19,300 bases of DNA from Bacillota bacterium (GTDB lineage: Bacteria > Bacillota > Bacilli > Paenibacillales > Paenibacillaceae), in contig JAEWPC010000067.1 of the NCBI GenBank assembly GCA_023460795.1, positions 1 to 19,300 on the forward strand. Reading direction: 5' to 3'. The notes under the pieces were generated by a model that was not told where the DNA came from, ran no database searches, and saw only the letters and a program-made list of their open reading frames with translations. Each line of letters starts with the position of its first letter. The first letter of the stretch is position 1. Below, piece after piece: positions 7,429 through 15,052 of the stretch. The position numbers and the translations under genes were made by a program.

Positions 7429-8951
7429 GCGGACACGGTCACGGAACCTCGCCGGCAACGGTCAAAGCAAGAGCGGACTTGGCGCTGAACGACGAATTTC
7501 TGCGCAAGGCGGTCAAGTTCACGACGGAGAGACTTCGCGCGGGCAAAAAGAACGCGGCGGAGGATCACGGCAACTGGGACGATTGGCGGGAGAGAGGCAG
7601 ACAAATCCGGCTGCATACGATCGCTAACCTCGACTACTACTTGAACCTGTTCGCGGACAACGCCCGCGCGAACGGCGTGCACGTGCATTTTGCCGATACG
7701 GCGGCGGAAGCGGTCAAGATCTCGCTCGATATCGCGCGGCATGCGCAAGCGAAGACGGTCGTCAAATCGAAGTCGATGGTGACCGAGGAGCTGCATTTGA
7801 ACCAAGCGCTGGCGTCTATCGGCGTGGAAGCGATCGAGACGGACCTCGGCGAATATATTATCCAGCTCGCGAACGAGACGCCGTCGCATATCATTATTCC
7901 GGCCATTCATAAGAACCGTTATCAGATCGCCGACTTACTGTCGAAGGAAGCCGGAGAGACGCTTGCGCCTGACACCCAGATCCTGGCTGGCTTCGTGCGC
8001 AAGAAGCTGCGCGAGAAGTTCCTCGAAGCGGACATCGGCATGACCGGCTGCAACTTCGCGATCGCGGAGACCGGCTCGATGGTGTTGTTCGAGAACGAAG
8101 GCAACGCGCGCATGGTGACGACCGTTCCGAAGACGCAAATTACGCTTATGGGCATGGAGCGCATCATTCCGTCGTGGGAAGACCTCGAAGTCATGGCGAC
8201 GTTGCTGCCCCGTTCGGCGACCGGCCAGAAGCTGACCGTCTACATGTCCGGCATTACGGGGCCGAAGCGCTCGGCGGATGCCGACGGGCCGGATGAGATG
8301 CACATCGTCATCGTCGACAACGGACGTTCGTTGCAGCTTGGCGATCCGGAATTCCAGGAGCTGCTAAACTGCATTCGCTGCGGCGCCTGTCTGAACGCAT
8401 GCCCGGTGTATCGCCATATCGGCGGACACGCTTATGGCGGAACGTACAGCGGTCCGATCGGCGCGGTGCTTACCCCGGCGCTGAAGAAGAACGTCGCCGA
8501 ATGGGATGACATCGCGAACGCGTCCAGCTTGTGCGGGGCGTGCTACGAGGCGTGTCCGGTCAAAATCCCGCTGCACGAGATGCTGATCTACCTCCGCCGC
8601 CGAAAAGTCGAAGCCGGAGAAGGCAAGCTGCTCGAAGGGCTCGGCATGAAGGGTTTCGCTACGGCTCTGAAATCCTCGGGCCGGTTCAAGACGGTGCTGA
8701 AGCTAGGCAAGCTCGGGCAGAAGCTCGTCGCCAGGAACGGGGAAATTCGTCTGAAAGCCGGTCCGCTTAAAGGCTGGAACAGCTACCGGATTACGCCGAG
8801 CTTGCCGAAGCAATCGTTCCGCGACAAGTGGAAGACGCTCGAGGAAGAAATTCGCCACGGCTTGCAAGAGCTGGACCCGGCTGCGAAAGCGCGCATGGAA
8901 ACGCTCGTGAAAGAGCGGGAGCAAGGGGGAGGAGGGCACGGACATGGCTGA
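7425..8951 (+). CDS. lutB: L-lactate oxidation iron-sulfur protein LutB
   Basis: 508 residues: an LUD (DUF162) domain over roughly residues 70-300, followed by a ferredoxin-like pair of 4Fe-4S sites. The first is C316-IR-C-GA-C322-LNA-C326-P; the second is C370-GA-C373-YEA-C377-P. LutB is the central Fe-S component of the LutABC lactate oxidase system. It is somewhat longer than B. subtilis LutB (about 480). Both tips carry HGHG runs (MSGHGHG at the start and GGGGHGHG at the end), an unusual symmetric decoration that could bind metal or be neutral. It begins by ATGA overlap with lutA and overlaps lutC by eight bases, so the three are tightly coupled. Confidence 0.95.
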   Translation: MSGHGHGTSPATVKARADLALNDEFLRKAVKFTTERLRAGKKNAAEDHGNWDDWRERGRQIRLHTIANLDYYLNLFADNARANGVHVHFADTAAEAVKISLDIARHAQAKTVVKSKSMVTEELHLNQALASIGVEAIETDLGEYIIQLANETPSHIIIPAIHKNRYQIADLLSKEAGETLAPDTQILAGFVRKKLREKFLEADIGMTGCNFAIAETGSMVLFENEGNARMVTTVPKTQITLMGMERIIPSWEDLEVMATLLPRSATGQKLTVYMSGITGPKRSADADGPDEMHIVIVDNGRSLQLGDPEFQELLNCIRCGACLNACPVYRHIGGHAYGGTYSGPIGAVLTPALKKNVAEWDDIANASSLCGACYEACPVKIPLHEMLIYLRRRKVEAGEGKLLEGLGMKGFATALKSSGRFKTVLKLGKLGQKLVARNGEIRLKAGPLKGWNSYRITPSLPKQSFRDKWKTLEEEIRHGLQELDPAAKARMETLVKEREQGGGGHGHG

Positions 8952-9690
8952 TCGGACGGAACAGCAACAGCAATCGCACCAGGAATGGCTCGCGCAGCTA
9001 GCCGAGGCTTCCCGGGCGAAGCAGAAGACGTTCATTGACGGCATCTCCTCGAAGCTAAGACGGCCTCGCTCGCTTACGCCTCCGCAGCATCCATACCGCG
9101 GGGCGCCGGACTTCTGGCGGACGTTCGACTGGAGCGAGCAGGAGCGGGTCGACCGGTTCACGGACCATTTCAAGAGCGCCGGCGGGCATGTCGTCAGTCT
9201 GTCCGACATGGATGCGGTTAAGCGTTTCGTGACGGACAAAGCGACGGAGCTTAGCGCGAAATATATCGTCAGGCAGAACCAACGGGAGCTGGACGCGCTA
9301 GGATTGGAAAAAGCGCTGCCGGGCGCGACGGTATCGACTTGGAACAGCGATCCCGATGAAGCGTGGAAAGCGCGCGCCGCCGAGGCGGATATCGGCGTCG
9401 TCGTCGCGGATTATGCAGCGGCGTACACCGGCTCGATTACGGTGCTGTCCTCCAAGGACAAGGGGCGTTCCGTCAGCTTGCTGCCGACCGTCCTAATCGC
9501 GATTATTCCGCTAGAAAGGCTGAAGACGAGATTAGGCGAAGTGTTGGTGCATTTCGACGAGGCGGGACGCGAGAATCTGCCTGCGGGCATTCACTTCATC
9601 TCCGGTCCGAGCCGCTCGGCGGATATCGAGAACGACTTGACGATCGGCGTTCACGGCCCCGGCATCGTCTATGCGCTGATCGTCGGATAA
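8944..9690 (+). CDS. lutC: Lactate utilization protein LutC
   Basis: 248 residues, close to the 240 of B. subtilis LutC, built around a single LUD domain. Typical segments are ADIGVVVADYAAAYTGSI and SLLPTVLIAII in the middle, and ISGPSRSADIENDL near the C-terminus. LutC is required with LutA and LutB for oxidation of L-lactate to pyruvate, but its exact biochemical role is not settled. The start lies inside the end of lutB (eight-base overlap), with AAGGGGGAGGAGG upstream. Predicted cytoplasmic with no membrane segments. It is followed after 36 bases by the lut regulator. Confidence 0.93.
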   Translation: MADRTEQQQQSHQEWLAQLAEASRAKQKTFIDGISSKLRRPRSLTPPQHPYRGAPDFWRTFDWSEQERVDRFTDHFKSAGGHVVSLSDMDAVKRFVTDKATELSAKYIVRQNQRELDALGLEKALPGATVSTWNSDPDEAWKARAAEADIGVVVADYAAAYTGSITVLSSKDKGRSVSLLPTVLIAIIPLERLKTRLGEVLVHFDEAGRENLPAGIHFISGPSRSADIENDLTIGVHGPGIVYALIVG

Positions 9691-9726
9691 CGCGCAAGGA
9701 CAACGAGATAGGAGGCGACGACTACA

Positions 9727-10434
9727 ATGGACATTACCCGATTAACGAAAAAAAACCATTACGAGGAAATCGCCTCGCAGCTCCGGCGCCTGATCGCGGA
9801 CGGCAAGCTGAACGTCGGCGATGCATTGCCTTCCACGAAGACGATGTCCGAGCAATTCGGCGTCGGACGTTCTACGATGCGCGAAGCGCTCAGCGCGCTC
9901 AAAGCGATGGGGCTAATCGAAATCCGGCAGGGCGGAGGCTGCAAGGTCATCCGACGCGAACCCGCAGACCCCGCTACCGACGAGCTGCAGTCGCTGCGCA
10001 CGAACCGCGAGACGCTGATCGAGCTGCTCGAAGCGCGGCAAGCTCTCGAGGTATCCAATGCCGCGATAGCCGCTAATAAGCGAACGAACGAGGATCTCGA
10101 TGCATTCGAGAAGCTAATGCTTGAGATGGAGCGTTCCGTCGGAGATGAAGCGGAAGGCGAGCGCACCGACGTTCTTTTTCACCGTTTACTGGCTCGGACG
10201 ACGCACAACAAGATCATGCTCCGATTATTCGAATCGATTGCCGTGCAGCTGGAGAGGGCGATTCGGGACGTCAGGCGCGTGGAAATTTACGCGAATCGCG
10301 CGGTTGCGGGACAACTCTATCGCGAACACTACGCGCTATATGAAGCGATCGCGGCGGGCGATTCGGAGCTTGCCGCCGGACGCATGCGGGAACATCTGCA
10401 GCATGTCGAAGCGATATTGATGAAGTATTTGTAA
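9727..10434 (+). CDS. lutR: GntR-family (FadR subfamily) regulator of lactate utilization
   Basis: 235 residues. The N-terminal winged helix (about 8-75) shows HYEEIASQLRRLIADG, then GRSTMREALSALKAMGLIE and the wing GGGCKVI. The C-terminal FCD domain has the metal/ligand pattern D148, H152, H201 and H223. FadR-type regulators with this domain bind small organic acids; in B. subtilis LutR represses lutABC and responds to L-lactate. The gene ends the lut cluster, so it is probably autoregulated through the TTGTCTGACAA site at 6651. The ribosome binding site is GGAGG, 11 bases before the ATG. Family assignment is secure; the effector is taken from the homologue. Confidence 0.85.
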   Translation: MDITRLTKKNHYEEIASQLRRLIADGKLNVGDALPSTKTMSEQFGVGRSTMREALSALKAMGLIEIRQGGGCKVIRREPADPATDELQSLRTNRETLIELLEARQALEVSNAAIAANKRTNEDLDAFEKLMLEMERSVGDEAEGERTDVLFHRLLARTTHNKIMLRLFESIAVQLERAIRDVRRVEIYANRAVAGQLYREHYALYEAIAAGDSELAAGRMREHLQHVEAILMKYL

Positions 10435-10449
10435 CCGAGGCGCGGTACG

Positions 10450-10636
10450 AATAACAACCATTTGCAGTTATTTCACGAACGTCGGACGGTGATCGAGTCA
10501 ATAACAACCATTTGCAGTTATTTTCACGCTAGAGTCTACCAAGTGACGTTCTACGGGAAAATAACTGTCGATGCGTTGTAATTTTTCATTTAATCGCATA
10601 ATTAATCCAATTAACTGTTGATTTGTCGTTATTTTC
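10450..10636. repeat. Four ~24-bp hairpin-like repeats at 50/60/50-bp spacing
   Basis: Copies 1 and 2 (AATAACAACCATTTGCAGTT then ATTT) start at 10450 and 10500 and are essentially identical. Copies 3 and 4 start near 10560 and 10610 (AATAACTGTCGATGCG... and ATTAACTGTTGATTTG...) and resemble copies 1 and 2 in inverted orientation. Each has AATAAC...GTTATT-type ends that could pair. The sequence between copies is not conserved. No gene is supported in this stretch. Confidence 0.8.
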
Positions 10637-10659
10637 GGTACCGATCAGCATCAAGGTCA

Positions 10660-10845
10660 TCACAGACGCATATTCAGGATACGCCGCAGCGCGACCAACA
10701 CGCGGCTGCTGCTGCTCCATACCGGTTTCCGGGCAGGCGAGGAAGGGAGAGGTTCCCTTCCTCTTTGCGTTTCCATCACATGTTTTTCTACCTCCGCGCG
10801 ACGGGTCTCCATCAACACTTCGTAGTCTCTTAAGTTAGGCAACAT
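10660..10845 (-). CDS. Small hypothetical protein, 61 residues
   Basis: I do not recognise a characterised family. The ATG at 10845-10843 has an excellent AAGGAGG seven bases upstream on the minus strand, the main reason to accept it. The protein opens MLPNLRDYEVLMETRRAEVE, a charged amphipathic helix, continues with a Pro/Ser-rich middle (LPSSPARKP), and ends in the basic stretch RVLVALRRILNMRL. No signal peptide, Cys or metal motif is visible. Short proteins of the form DYE-x-L-x-E-x-R-x-x-E-V-E occur in Paenibacillaceae genomes, to my memory without known function. It is transcribed divergently from the SgrR-like gene and contains a 10-bp-arm hairpin sequence in its coding region. It may be a real small gene or a decaying one. 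Confidence 0.6.
   Translation of the reverse strand: MLPNLRDYEVLMETRRAEVEKHVMETQRGREPLPSSPARKPVWSSSSRVLVALRRILNMRL
10739..10769 (+). terminator. Possible terminator for the lut operon, inside the small minus-strand ORF
   Basis: GAGGAAGGGA at 10739-10748 pairs perfectly with TCCCTTCCTC at 10754-10763 around a five-base loop, followed on the + strand by TTTGCGTTT. This resembles an intrinsic terminator for transcripts arriving from lutR, although it lies 300 bases downstream and inside an opposing ORF. The T-tract is interrupted. Confidence 0.4.
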
Positions 10846-10857
10846 ACAACTTCCTCC

Positions 10858-10939
10858 TTGCGGCGATTAATGTTTCCCATTATGCTTTTAGTAAAAGGGG
10901 AATAAAAGTGAATTTCTAAATGTTGGTTCTTCCCCTTTT
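10858..10939. promoter_or_regulatory. Divergent promoter region with a perfect 10-bp inverted repeat
   Basis: AAAAGGGGAA at 10893-10902 and TTCCCCTTTT at 10930-10939 are exact reverse complements separated by 27 bases. A weak + strand promoter TTGCGG-17-TATGCT (10858-10886) would place the start of the SgrR-like transcript at the first arm. A weak minus-strand promoter with CATAAT at 10884-10879 overlaps it. The repeat could be an operator shared by both genes or a leader hairpin. Confidence 0.4.
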
Positions 10940-10962
10940 CAGGAACCCGAAGGAGGCACTCG

Positions 10963-12777
10963 ATGTTAGCGACTGCCGAGCGATATTTAACGATACTGAA
11001 TATACCGGACAACCGGCCTAAAGCAGGGGATTCCATCGAAGTGACGATCGAGCAGCTGGCGTCCGCTTGGTATTGCACGACGCGTAACGCCAAGATGATC
11101 GTGCGCAAGCTTAGCGCGGAATCGATGATCGAATGGCATGCCGGAAGAGGTCGCGGCAACCGCTCGCGTCTCGTGCTGCTTGCGGATCGGGACGACGTGC
11201 TGCTTGCCTGCGCCCAAGAGATCGCGGGACGGGGAGAATACAAAGGAGCGTTCGAATGGCTGGAGACGTACGGTCAGCAAAGCGCCGCGAAGGAAAAATT
11301 CGTCGCGTGGCTGAGCGAGCATTTCGGCTATGGGACCGAGCGGACAGAGGACGAGCGGGAGAACGACGTGCTTAGATTCCCGGTCAACAAGCCGATCGTG
11401 TCGCTTGACCCTGCGGATATCCACCTGTCTTTCGACGCGCATATGATTCGCCAGCTGTTCGACAGGCTCGTGCAGTACGATACCGCCACAGATCGTATCG
11501 TCGGATGTTTGGCGCACGCATGGAAACGGAACGAAGACGCGACGGAGTGGATGTTCCATCTTCGCAAGGGCGTCCGATTCCACCATGGGCGCGAAGTGAC
11601 GTCAGACGACGTACGGTTCACGTTCGAACGGCTTCGAGCGAGCAAGTCCCACGGCTGGCTCATGCGGGAGCTGAAGGAAGTCGTGTGCGACGGACCAAGA
11701 TCCGTATCGATTCGTCTGAATAAACCGAACAAAATTTTCCTCCAAGTCGCAGGATACGCCGCAGCGTCGATCCTTCCGCGCGAGCTCGTGGAAGCGAACG
11801 AAGAGCGATTCTGGAGGCTGCCTATCGGCAGCGGGCCGTTCCGAGTCGCCAATTGGACGGAGGATCGGTTCGAGATGGTCGCGAATACCGATTATCACCT
11901 CGGCAGAGCTCACTTGGACCGCGTCGTGCTTGCGTTCTTGCCGGAGAAGGAGACGACGACGGCAACGTTAAGCGCGGATTGGCTTCAGCAGCTCAACAGC
12001 TTTAAGTTGGATCGGAGGCTGCCGCAGACAGGCTGGAAAGTCGTCGAGAGGCTGCTCGGCGGTTGCATGCTGTTGACGTGGAATTCGACGAAGCCGGGAC
12101 CGCAACGATCGCTCTCTTTTCGCGCAGCGATGGCGCATATTATCGATCGAGCCGCGGTCATCCGCGAACTCGGAGAAGACCGGTATCACCCGGCTAACGG
12201 TTTCTACCCGGAGAATAGTCCAGCCTTGGAAGACATCGAAGCGTTGCCGGACGAAGAAATTCGGTGGCTGCTTGCGGAAGCGGGTTACGACGGTGAGACG
12301 CTCCAGCTCGCTACGTTCAAAGGCTACTCTGAAGAAGTGGAATGGATCCGGGATAGATGCGAACGGTTCGGCGTCAAGCTGGAAATCCGTTTCGTGAGGC
12401 TCGAGGAAATCAAAGAGGAAAGCATGCACGCGAACGCCGACTGTATTCTATGCAACATCACGATGGGCGAGGACGAAGTATGCGAGATCGAAAATTACGA
12501 GCAAGCGAACAATTTTCTGAAGGCGCACCTTCCTCCGGACGTTCTGAAGTGGATTCGTCATCAGATCGATGCGATGCTGGCTTGCGACGATGCCGCTTCT
12601 CGGCGAGCGTACCTCACCAATATCGAAATGCGCTTGCGCTTGGAACAGCACGTCCTGTTCCTCTGGCATAAGAAGATCAGCACGTACGTGCATCCCGACG
12701 TGAAAGACGCCAAGCTTAACGCGCTCGGCTGGATGGACTTCAAGCAAATTTGGCTGAACGCCCCCGCTAGTCTATAA
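10963..12777 (+). CDS. SgrR-like transcriptional regulator with a solute-binding domain
   Basis: 604 residues. The N-terminal ~110 residues form a winged-helix SgrR_N-type DNA-binding domain (VTIEQLASAWYCTTRNAKMI, then a basic segment GRGRGNRSRLVLL). From about residue 145 the protein resembles an SBP_bac_5 oligopeptide/nickel-type binding protein: FDAHMIRQLFDRLVQYD, HLRKGVRFHHGREVTSDDVR and IGSGPFRVANW. There is no signal peptide, so the binding domain acts in the cytoplasm as a sensor, as in E. coli SgrR (551 residues). The ligand is unknown; no transporter or sgrS-like RNA is recognisable nearby. AAGGAGG lies six bases before the ATG. It is divergent from a 61-residue ORF, with a symmetric site between them. 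The domain call is strong; the target genes are unknown. Confidence 0.85.
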   Translation: MLATAERYLTILNIPDNRPKAGDSIEVTIEQLASAWYCTTRNAKMIVRKLSAESMIEWHAGRGRGNRSRLVLLADRDDVLLACAQEIAGRGEYKGAFEWLETYGQQSAAKEKFVAWLSEHFGYGTERTEDERENDVLRFPVNKPIVSLDPADIHLSFDAHMIRQLFDRLVQYDTATDRIVGCLAHAWKRNEDATEWMFHLRKGVRFHHGREVTSDDVRFTFERLRASKSHGWLMRELKEVVCDGPRSVSIRLNKPNKIFLQVAGYAAASILPRELVEANEERFWRLPIGSGPFRVANWTEDRFEMVANTDYHLGRAHLDRVVLAFLPEKETTTATLSADWLQQLNSFKLDRRLPQTGWKVVERLLGGCMLLTWNSTKPGPQRSLSFRAAMAHIIDRAAVIRELGEDRYHPANGFYPENSPALEDIEALPDEEIRWLLAEAGYDGETLQLATFKGYSEEVEWIRDRCERFGVKLEIRFVRLEEIKEESMHANADCILCNITMGEDEVCEIENYEQANNFLKAHLPPDVLKWIRHQIDAMLACDDAASRRAYLTNIEMRLRLEQHVLFLWHKKISTYVHPDVKDAKLNALGWMDFKQIWLNAPASL

Positions 12778-12778
12778 T
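12750..12778 (+). promoter_or_regulatory. Predicted secA2 promoter
   Basis: TTGGCT at 12750-12755 and TATAAT at 12773-12778 are 17 bp apart. The consensus -10 overlaps the stop codon of the SgrR-like gene and lies 42 bases before the secA2 start. No terminator separates the two genes, so read-through from the regulator is also possible. Confidence 0.6.
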
Positions 12779-12820
12779 CGAACTCATATTATTCTAGTAC
12801 GCCGAGAGAGGATACCCGCC

Positions 12821-15034
12821 ATGTTCAAATTCGTTCAGAAGGTCAAGGAACGGTTCACCGGGCATAAGCTGAAGCCCTACTACGACAAGCTTGGCGATAT
12901 CCGCCGCATGGACGTATCCAGTTGGAGCGACGAGCAGATCAAAGCCGAATCGAAGCGGTTGAAGGATCAAGCGTTAAGCGATGCCCCGCTCGACGATTTG
13001 ATCGTGCCCGCGTTCGCGATCGCCTGCGAGGCAGCGTCGCGCACGCTCGGGCTCAAGCCTTACGACGTGCAGATCCTGGCCGGATTGGCGTTGCATGACG
13101 GGCAATTGGTCGAGATGCAGACGGGCGAAGGAAAGACGCTGGCAGCGGTTCTGCCGGCATACCTGAACGCGCTGCAAGAAAAGGGCGTGCACGTGCTAAC
13201 GTTCAACGACTACCTGGCGGAACGCGACGCTTCCTGGATGGGTCCGATCTATCGTTACCTTGGCCTGACCGTAGGCGCGGTGACGGCCGGGATGAGCGTA
13301 TCGGACAAGCAGCAAGCATACGGGGCGGACGTGACTTACGTGACGGCGAAGGAGGCCGGCTTCGACTATTTAAGAGACGCGATTCGGATGGACTCTTCCG
13401 AAGTCGTGCTCAGGCCGTTCCATTATACGATCGTGGACGAAGCGGATTCGCTGCTCATCGACGAGGCGAGAGTGCCGCTCGTCATCGCAGGCGCAATGCC
13501 AAGCGCTGGCAACGACGGCAAGCGGATGGCGGAGTTCGCCGTCAAGCTGCGCCAAGGAGAGCATTACGATTTCGACGAGCACAAGCGCAACGTGTACTTG
13601 ACGGATGCGGGAGTAGCGGAGGCGGAGGCCGAGCTGCGCTGCGACAATCTGTACGACTCGTCGAACGCTACATTGTTAACGTCGTTAAATTGTGCCTTGC
13701 ACGCCGAAGCTCTCGTGAAGCGCGATGTCGACTACATCATACGCGACGGCAAGCTGGAGTTGATCGATCCGTTCACCGGCCGAATCGCGGAGAACCGCCA
13801 TTGGCCGGACGGGTTGCAAGCCGCGGTCGAAGCGAAGGAAGGGCTGCAATCGAAGACGAGCGGCAAGATCCTCGGCACGATCACGCTCCAACACCTGCTC
13901 AGCCTGTACCCGAAGATCAGCGGCATGACCGCGACCGCCCAGGTGTCGGCGGACGAATTCAAGGATATATATGAGCTGAACGTCGTGACGATCCCGCCGA
14001 ACAAGCCGTGCGTGCGCGTCGATCATCCGTCGCTGCTGTTCACGGACAAAGGCGCGAAGCTTCGGGCTCTCGTGAAGGAGATCGCCTCCGTACACAAGAC
14101 GGGAAGACCGATTCTGATCGGCACGTCCAGCGTCGAAGAATCCGATGCCCTGGCCGAAGCCCTTGCGGCTGCTTCCGTCCCTTGCAACGTCCTTAACGCC
14201 AAGAACGACGCCGAAGAAGCGGCGATCATCGCGAAGTCGGGACAGCTCGGAGCGGTTACCGTCTCGACGAACATGGCCGGACGCGGCGTCGATATCCGCC
14301 TCGGCGGAGGCGATCCGCAGCAAGCCGAGGAAGTCGCCAAGCTTGGCGGTCTCTACGTCATTGGCACACATATGAACGAGAGCCTGCGCATCGACAATCA
14401 GCTTCGCGGCCGCGCAGGCCGGCAAGGAGACCCGGGCGCATCGCGGTTCTACGTCAGTCTCGAAGACGAGTTGATCGTGCGTTACGGGACGGAGAAGGCG
14501 ATCCCGCCGTCGTATCGGCAGCTGAGGCAGGACGAGCCGCTGGCGGAATCCTCGCTGCATAAAGGCTTGGACCATATCCAGCGCATCGTGATGGGCCAGA
14601 ACTTCGATATTCGCCGGGAGCTGAACCGTTACTCGGATATGGTCGAGGAGCAACGGCGTATTATATATGGTGAACGCACGGCGATCCTAAGAGCCGAAAT
14701 ATCGCTGGGCGCCGCGGAGAAGCGGGCGCGTCTATTCTACATCGATAAGGCATGGGCCGATCATCTCGCTTACGTGAACTATATCCGGGAAGGGATTCAC
14801 CTGGAAAGCTTGGCGAACCGCAATCCGATCGATGAATTCCACGTGCGCATCATCCAAGCGTTCGAGCAGCTTCCGGAACGAATCGACAAAGATACGGAGA
14901 AGTTCCTCGCCAAGCTGGACAAGACGAAGGACGATTACGATTGGGAGCGCCTCGGTCTGCAGGGACCGGCCTCGACTTGGACGTATATCATGAACGACCA
15001 ATATATACAGAAACAAATCAACGTTTTCGGTTAA
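12821..15034 (+). CDS. secA2: Accessory Sec translocase ATPase SecA2 (Bacillus type)
   Basis: A 737-residue SecA-family motor ATPase that drives export of a subset of proteins through the Sec channel. Visible are Walker A MQTGEGKT at residues 99-106, the DEAD-like VDEAD at 205-209, STNMAGRGVDIRLGG near 485-499, and the arginine-finger motif RGRAGRQGDPG at 529-539. It is shorter than housekeeping SecA (about 840) and ends without the C-terminal linker and CxC...CH zinc domain that binds SecB and lipids. That points to SecA2, most like the B. anthracis-type accessory SecA. In B. anthracis the substrates are S-layer proteins and SlaP assists, but no such gene is in the window. The ribosome binding site GAGAGAGGA precedes the ATG. 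An 18-base gap to the next gene suggests cotranscription. Confidence 0.88.
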   Translation: MFKFVQKVKERFTGHKLKPYYDKLGDIRRMDVSSWSDEQIKAESKRLKDQALSDAPLDDLIVPAFAIACEAASRTLGLKPYDVQILAGLALHDGQLVEMQTGEGKTLAAVLPAYLNALQEKGVHVLTFNDYLAERDASWMGPIYRYLGLTVGAVTAGMSVSDKQQAYGADVTYVTAKEAGFDYLRDAIRMDSSEVVLRPFHYTIVDEADSLLIDEARVPLVIAGAMPSAGNDGKRMAEFAVKLRQGEHYDFDEHKRNVYLTDAGVAEAEAELRCDNLYDSSNATLLTSLNCALHAEALVKRDVDYIIRDGKLELIDPFTGRIAENRHWPDGLQAAVEAKEGLQSKTSGKILGTITLQHLLSLYPKISGMTATAQVSADEFKDIYELNVVTIPPNKPCVRVDHPSLLFTDKGAKLRALVKEIASVHKTGRPILIGTSSVEESDALAEALAAASVPCNVLNAKNDAEEAAIIAKSGQLGAVTVSTNMAGRGVDIRLGGGDPQQAEEVAKLGGLYVIGTHMNESLRIDNQLRGRAGRQGDPGASRFYVSLEDELIVRYGTEKAIPPSYRQLRQDEPLAESSLHKGLDHIQRIVMGQNFDIRRELNRYSDMVEEQRRIIYGERTAILRAEISLGAAEKRARLFYIDKAWADHLAYVNYIREGIHLESLANRNPIDEFHVRIIQAFEQLPERIDKDTEKFLAKLDKTKDDYDWERLGLQGPASTWTYIMNDQYIQKQINVFG

Positions 15035-15052
15035 CGAGAGCAGGAAGGTTGC

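Noticed and set aside
10450..10636. CRISPR-like array (near-identical ~24-bp repeats with ~26-bp spacers).
   Set aside because: Only two copies match closely, the other two are inverted and diverged, and no cas gene is nearby.
12821..15034. Housekeeping SecA.
   Set aside because: The protein is about 100 residues shorter and ends without the C-terminal zinc-binding domain, as expected for SecA2.
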